A DNA stretch of 9,110 nucleotides from LMUY01 sp964246185. Lineage in GTDB: Bacteria > Pseudomonadota > Alphaproteobacteria > Acetobacterales > Acetobacteraceae. The stretch spans positions 1 through 9,110 of the forward strand of contig CAXTPP010000136.1 of assembly GCA_964246185.1 (NCBI GenBank). Direction: 5' to 3'. Position 1 is the stretch's first letter, and each line of letters begins with the position of its first letter. Positions 5,913 to 9,110 of this stretch are shown here, piece after piece. A program made the translations under genes and the position numbers. Below the pieces are notes generated by a model that was not told the DNA's origin, made no database searches, and saw only the letters and a list, made by a program, of their open reading frames with translations.

Positions 5913-6944
5913 GTGAAGGCTTTCTGGGACCCGGCGCAGCTCGCGCACGCGCCGCGCTTCTTCCTGCAACGCGGCCAGCTTCGCAGCAACTACGAGGCGC
6001 CGGCGCGGGCCGAGGCGTTGCTGTCAGGCTGCCAGGCGCTTGGCCTGGACATCACGGCTCCCAGCCCTGCCAGCCTGGCAGCGTTGGAATCGGTGCATGG
6101 CGCCGACTACCTGGACTGGCTGGCCAGCGCCGCTGGCGAGTGGGCCGCGATGGAGGACGCCGGGCCGGAGGTGGTGGCCAACATGCACCCGTCGCCGGAG
6201 ATGCTGCTGAACGGCGCGCGGCCTCCCACCTCGGCCATCGGGCGCGCCGGGTGGTTCTCGGCGGATGCCGCCTGCCCGCTCGGACCCGGCAGCTGGGAAG
6301 CCATCCAGGCCGCGGCCGCCTGCGCCTTGGCTGCGGCGGACGAGGCCGCCCGTGGCCGGGATTGCTACGCGCTGTGCCGCCCGCCGGGCCACCATGCCTA
6401 TGCGGCCCGGGCCGGCGGGCATTGCTACCTCAACAACGCGGCGCTGGCGGTGGAGCGGCTGATCTCGCACGGCGCGCGCCGGGTCGCGGTGCTCGACATC
6501 GACAGCCATCACGGCAACGGCACCCAGGGCATTTTCTGGTCCCGTGGCAACGTGCTGTTCACCTCCGTGCACGGCGACCCGGCGGGCTACTACCCCTGGT
6601 ACGTCGGCCACGCCGACGAGCAGGGCGCTGGCCTCGGCCTCGGCCTCACTCGCAACTTTCCCCTAGCCGCGGGGACGGCGGACCTCGGCTGGCTGGCGGC
6701 GCTGGACGCGGCCCTCCGCCAGATCGAGCGGTTCGGGGCGGACGCGCTGGTGGTCAGCCTGGGGTTCGACGCCTCCCGGGACGAGCCGCTGCACTTCCTG
6801 TCCGTCTCGCCCGAGGGGTTCGCCCGGGCCGGCGCCGCGATCGGACGGCTGACCGCGCCGGCGGCGTTCATCCAGGAGGGCGGCTACAACACGGACACGC
6901 TGGCCCCCTTGCTGCAGGCTTTCCTGGCCGCGTTCGGCGGATGA
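5913..6944 (+). CDS. Acetylpolyamine/histone deacetylase family amidohydrolase
   Basis: The 343-residue zinc hydrolase belongs to the arginase/deacetylase fold. It resembles acetylpolyamine amidohydrolase of Mycoplana ramosa along its length, including the early NYEAPARAEALL segment and the PLGPGSWEA segment before the active site. The active site is complete: tandem histidines H160 and H161 in RPPGHHA, zinc ligands D197 and H199 in DIDSHHGNG and D286 in SLGFDASRDEP, and the transition-state tyrosine Y325 in QEGGYNT. The expected reaction is hydrolysis of an acetyl-lysine or acetylpolyamine amide to acetate and free amine in the cytoplasm. The natural substrate cannot be read from the sequence. 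It starts at GTG 5913 behind AGGGGAG. Its TGA stop overlaps the ATG of comM (ATGA at 6941-6944), so the two are probably translationally coupled. Confidence 0.93.
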   Translation: MKAFWDPAQLAHAPRFFLQRGQLRSNYEAPARAEALLSGCQALGLDITAPSPASLAALESVHGADYLDWLASAAGEWAAMEDAGPEVVANMHPSPEMLLNGARPPTSAIGRAGWFSADAACPLGPGSWEAIQAAAACALAAADEAARGRDCYALCRPPGHHAYAARAGGHCYLNNAALAVERLISHGARRVAVLDIDSHHGNGTQGIFWSRGNVLFTSVHGDPAGYYPWYVGHADEQGAGLGLGLTRNFPLAAGTADLGWLAALDAALRQIERFGADALVVSLGFDASRDEPLHFLSVSPEGFARAGAAIGRLTAPAAFIQEGGYNTDTLAPLLQAFLAAFGG

Positions 6945-8431
6945 GCCTTGCCCGGGTGCAGTCCTTCGCGTTCTCCGGCATCGAGGCGGTGCCGGTGGAG
7001 GTGCAGGTGCAGGTGTCGTCCGGCCTGCCCGCCTTCCTGGTGGTGGGCCTGCCGGACAAGGCGGTGGGCGAGGCGCGCGAGCGGGTACGGGCGGCGCTGA
7101 CCGCCATGGGACTCGCCCTGCCGCCGCGCCGGGTGCTGATCAACCTGGCGCCGGCCGACTTGCTGAAGGAGGGCAGCCATTTCGACCTGCCGATCGCGCT
7201 GTGCGTGCTGGCGGCGATGGACGTGCTGCCGCGCGAGGACCTGGCCGGGTTCGCAGCCGTGGGCGAGCTGTCGCTGGACGGCACGCTGAACCCGGTGGCC
7301 GGCGTGCTGCCCGCCGCCATCGCCGCCTCCGCCCGCGGGCTGGGCCTGATCTGCCCTGCCAGCCAGGGCGGCGAAGCGGCGTGGGCCGGCCAGGTGGAGG
7401 TGCTGGCGCTGCCCGACCTGCTCTGCGCCGTCAATCATTTCCGCGGCGCCCAGGTGCTCACCCCGCCGCCGCCGGCAGGTGTGGCCGAGCGGCTGCCCGG
7501 GCCGGACCTGTCCGACGTGAAGGGCATGGAAACCGCCAAGCGCGCGGTGGAGGTGGCTGCGGCCGGCGGGCACAACCTGCTGCTGGTCGGGCCGCCCGGC
7601 GCGGGCAAGTCGATGCTGGCGTGCCGGATGCCGGGCCTGCTGCCGGACCTGACCCCTGCGGAGGCGCTGGAGGTGAGCACGATCCATTCCGTGGCCGGCC
7701 TGCTGGTGGGCGGCCTGATGGTCAAGCGCCCGCCTTACCGCGAGCCGCACCACTCAGCCAGCCCGGCAGCGCTGACCGGCGGCGGCCAGCGCGCCCGACC
7801 GGGCGAGGTCAGCCTTGCGCACCGCGGCGTGCTGTTCCTGGACGAGCTGCCGGAGTTTCCCCGCCCGGCGCTGGAGGCGCTGCGCACGCCGCTGGAGACC
7901 GGCCGCACCACCGTGGCCCGCGCCTCCGCCCACGTCACCTACCCGGCGCGGTTCCAGCTGGTGGCGGCGATGAACCCGTGCCGCTGCGGCCACCTCGGCG
8001 ATCCGTCGCGCGAGTGCGGCAAGGCGCCCCGCTGCGGCGAGGATTACCTCAGCCGGATCAGCGGGCCTTTGCTCGACCGCATCGACATGACAGTGGCGGT
8101 GCAGCCGATCCCGCCCACCGAGCTGAGCCGCGCGCCGACGGGCGAGCCGAGTGCCGCGGTGGCCGAGCGCATCGCCGCGGCCCGGGCCAAGCAGCGCGAG
8201 CGCGGCGCGCTGAACGCCGAGGCCGACCCGGCGGCGATCGAGCTGCACCCGGACGCCCGCGCCCTGGCCGAGCAGGCGGCGGAGAAGCTGCGGCTGTCGG
8301 CGCGGGGGTTCACCCGGGTGCTGCGGGTAGGGCGCACGATCGCGGACTTGGCGCGGTCGCCGGCGGTGCGCCGGGTGGACGTGGCGGAGGCGCTGGCGTT
8401 CCGTCACCGGGTGCCGGGGCGGAAGGTTTAG
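6941..8431 (+). CDS. comM: ComM/YifB family Mg-chelatase-like AAA+ ATPase
   Basis: The 496-residue protein shows the full ComM architecture. An N-terminal Lon-protease-like fold (about 1-165) starts LARVQSFAFSGIEA and includes VVGLPDKAVGEARERVRAAL and NLAPADLLKEGSHFDLPIAL. The AAA+ module has Walker A GPPGAGKS (217-224), Walker B VLFLDE (297-302), and a cysteine cluster C347, C349, C359, C365 (NPCRCG then ECG and RC) typical of the family. The C-terminal Mg-chelatase segment has the sensor-2-like SARGFTRVLRVGRTIADL (453-470). Characterised ComM is a hexameric helicase that drives branch migration of incoming DNA during natural transformation, and it is also widespread in species not known to be competent. 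The ATG at 6941 overlaps the stop of the deacetylase gene, and the N-terminus at that codon matches the family exactly. Confidence 0.96.
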   Translation: MSLARVQSFAFSGIEAVPVEVQVQVSSGLPAFLVVGLPDKAVGEARERVRAALTAMGLALPPRRVLINLAPADLLKEGSHFDLPIALCVLAAMDVLPREDLAGFAAVGELSLDGTLNPVAGVLPAAIAASARGLGLICPASQGGEAAWAGQVEVLALPDLLCAVNHFRGAQVLTPPPPAGVAERLPGPDLSDVKGMETAKRAVEVAAAGGHNLLLVGPPGAGKSMLACRMPGLLPDLTPAEALEVSTIHSVAGLLVGGLMVKRPPYREPHHSASPAALTGGGQRARPGEVSLAHRGVLFLDELPEFPRPALEALRTPLETGRTTVARASAHVTYPARFQLVAAMNPCRCGHLGDPSRECGKAPRCGEDYLSRISGPLLDRIDMTVAVQPIPPTELSRAPTGEPSAAVAERIAAARAKQRERGALNAEADPAAIELHPDARALAEQAAEKLRLSARGFTRVLRVGRTIADLARSPAVRRVDVAEALAFRHRVPGRKV

Positions 8432-8453
8432 AATTCAGCCGAGTTGACCCAGG

Positions 8454-8515
8454 CGCTGAGGTCGCTTCCGGAAACCCCCTCAAGCGAGCTGCCCTGTTAC
8501 CGCGGCTGCCAGGGC
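8454..8515. terminator. Two weak stem-loops between convergent genes, possible terminator
   Basis: The first stem pairs CGCTGAGG (8454-8461) with CCTC-A-AGCG (8478-8486, one bulged A) around a 16-base loop. The second pairs GCCCTG (8491-8496) with CAGGGC (8510-8515) around a 13-base loop. Neither is followed by a T run, so intrinsic termination would be weak. The position between the ends of comM and the monooxygenase gene is what makes a terminator role plausible. Confidence 0.2.
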
Positions 8516-8525
8516 GTGCGGCCGG

Positions 8526-8927
8526 TCAGGACGTGCTGATCGTTTTCAGCATGGCCTGCGTGAATGGCCTAGCCAGGATGTCGGCCAGTTTGATCCCTGC
8601 CGCTTTGATGGCCGGCGTCTGCATGTGGGCGGCGAGGGCGGCTTGGTCGGTCCATGTCTCGTAAGTCAGGAACCGGCCCGGCGTCTGCCGGTCCTCCAGC
8701 AGCGTGTAGTGCTGGCATCCCGGCTCCTTGCGCGCGCCTTCGACGAACGGCACCAGGATATCGCGCAACGCATCGGCGCGGTCCGGCTTGGCCACCAGCT
8801 CGGCGATGACGACAAGGGCGCTCGAGGCTTCGGCGGCATCGGCGCCGCCAGCCGCCACGAGAGCCAGCGCTGGCGACAAGGCCGCAGCTTGCAGAACGCG
8901 GCGACGGTCGATGGCAGGGTGGTTCAT
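8526..8927 (-). CDS. Exported antibiotic biosynthesis monooxygenase (ABM) fold protein
   Basis: The 133-residue protein has a Tat-like signal (residues 1 to about 31): DRRRVLQAAAL, then a hydrophobic alanine-rich run, then a possible signal peptidase site near ADAAEA. The mature part (about 36-125) is one ABM ferredoxin-like domain: VVIAELVAKPDRADALRDIL, EPGCQHYTLLEDRQTPGRF, YETWTDQAALAAHMQTP. Relatives include YgiN-type quinol monooxygenases and cofactor-free aromatic monooxygenases acting as dimers. Substrate is unknown here, and enzyme activity is inferred from the fold only. The start is the ATG at 8927, preceded by GGGAAG with seven bases between. A GTG at 9011 is in frame and would overlap the upstream partial frame by GTGA, but it would bury the Arg motif 35 residues in, so it is less likely. 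The gene converges with comM. Confidence 0.82.
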   Translation of the reverse strand: MNHPAIDRRRVLQAAALSPALALVAAGGADAAEASSALVVIAELVAKPDRADALRDILVPFVEGARKEPGCQHYTLLEDRQTPGRFLTYETWTDQAALAAHMQTPAIKAAGIKLADILARPFTQAMLKTISTS

Positions 8928-9007
8928 GGCGCTTCCCGATCGGTTTTTGCTTGGGCGATAGCCTGCCATGCCTGCGTTCAGCACGGCAACAAGCCCGGCG
9001 GCGAAGG
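8928..9007. other. Intergenic gap upstream of the monooxygenase
   Basis: This 80-bp gap has a CGGTTTTTGCTTGG stretch and looks less like coding sequence than its flanks. I could not identify convincing promoter boxes for the monooxygenase gene here. Confidence 0.3.
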
Positions 9008-9110
9008 TCACGTGCCGGAGGCGCGCCAGTCTGCCGCGATCATGATGCGGAGGTGGCTAGTGTGGTGGTTCTGAAGTTCGCCCGAGTATGCCGCCGCCTC
9101 CGAAGGCGAA
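9008..9110 (-). CDS. Possible C-terminal fragment of a gene running off the right edge
   Basis: On the minus strand one frame is open from the window edge to a TGA at 9010-9008 and would encode a 33-residue tail that includes YSGELQNHHTSHLRIM and ends IAADWRASGT. About 27 of 33 wobble positions are G or C, close to the pattern of the firm genes, whereas the neighbouring minus-strand frame (stop near 9058) is far less biased. The stop is followed by the gap before the monooxygenase gene, a normal same-strand arrangement. I recognise no family in so short a piece. The alternative reading is intergenic DNA with a tiny Trp-rich plus-strand ORF (9042-9074). Confidence 0.35.
   Translation of the reverse strand, partial: SPSEAAAYSGELQNHHTSHLRIMIAADWRASGT

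Noticed and set aside
6630..6647. Three tandem GGCCTC hexamers
   Set aside because: They encode an L-G-L-G-L stretch inside the deacetylase gene and are explained by the codons of that loop; three copies are not notable in GC-rich DNA.
7201..8664. Plus-strand 487-codon frame inside and beyond comM
   Set aside because: It overlaps comM in another frame and is composed almost wholly of Gly, Ala, Arg and Pro. The ComM motifs are in the other frame.
8936..8948. CCGATCGG palindrome followed by TTTTT, as an intrinsic terminator
   Set aside because: The 8-bp palindrome has no loop, so it cannot form a usable RNA hairpin.

Overview
The window is GC-rich proteobacterial chromosome. The codons of the real genes end mostly in G or C, genes are packed tightly, and only a few short AT-rich gaps break the pattern. 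Gene content and protein style (ComM-type ATPase, DUF3429 membrane protein, acetylpolyamine-type deacetylase, small protein with an IIPFP start, Tat-targeted monooxygenase) suggest an alphaproteobacterium, perhaps Acetobacteraceae or another Rhodospirillales. This is a judgement from protein style, since no rRNA or other marker gene is present. I see no tRNA, rRNA, transposon, CRISPR array, prophage or plasmid feature.

Layout, left to right. (1) 54-3387, minus strand: a prolyl-oligopeptidase-type serine peptidase followed 46 bp later by serA (phosphoglycerate dehydrogenase), probably one transcript read right to left. (2) 3388-3523: a control region with an AT-rich core (about 3451-3507) carrying a possible minus-strand promoter and two copies of an 11-bp dyad 22 bp apart. 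A possible 50-codon gene (3524-3676, plus) diverges from it. (3) 3714-5012, minus: a CNNM/CorC-HlyC membrane protein (DUF21, two CBS domains, CorC_HlyC domain). (4) 5091-5564, plus: a five-helix DUF3429 membrane protein, divergent from (3) across 78 bp. (5) 5637-8431, plus: a 72-residue helical small protein with a strong ribosome binding site, then an acetylpolyamine/histone-deacetylase-family hydrolase, then comM. The last two share an ATGA stop/start overlap and are very probably co-translated. (6) 8526-8927, minus: a small antibiotic-biosynthesis-monooxygenase-fold protein with a twin-arginine-like signal, convergent with comM. (7) 9008-9110, minus: an open frame running off the right edge that could be the C-terminus of another gene.

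Most of this is housekeeping or ordinary accessory metabolism: serine synthesis, peptide turnover, possible divalent-cation handling, amide hydrolysis, DNA branch migration during transformation, and a possible quinone or aromatic oxidation step outside the cytoplasm. I found no convincing new multi-gene system. The points most worth a second look are the paired dyads at 3471-3507 with the small ORF beside them, the deacetylase-comM translational coupling, the unassigned 72-residue protein, and the two competing readings of the right edge.
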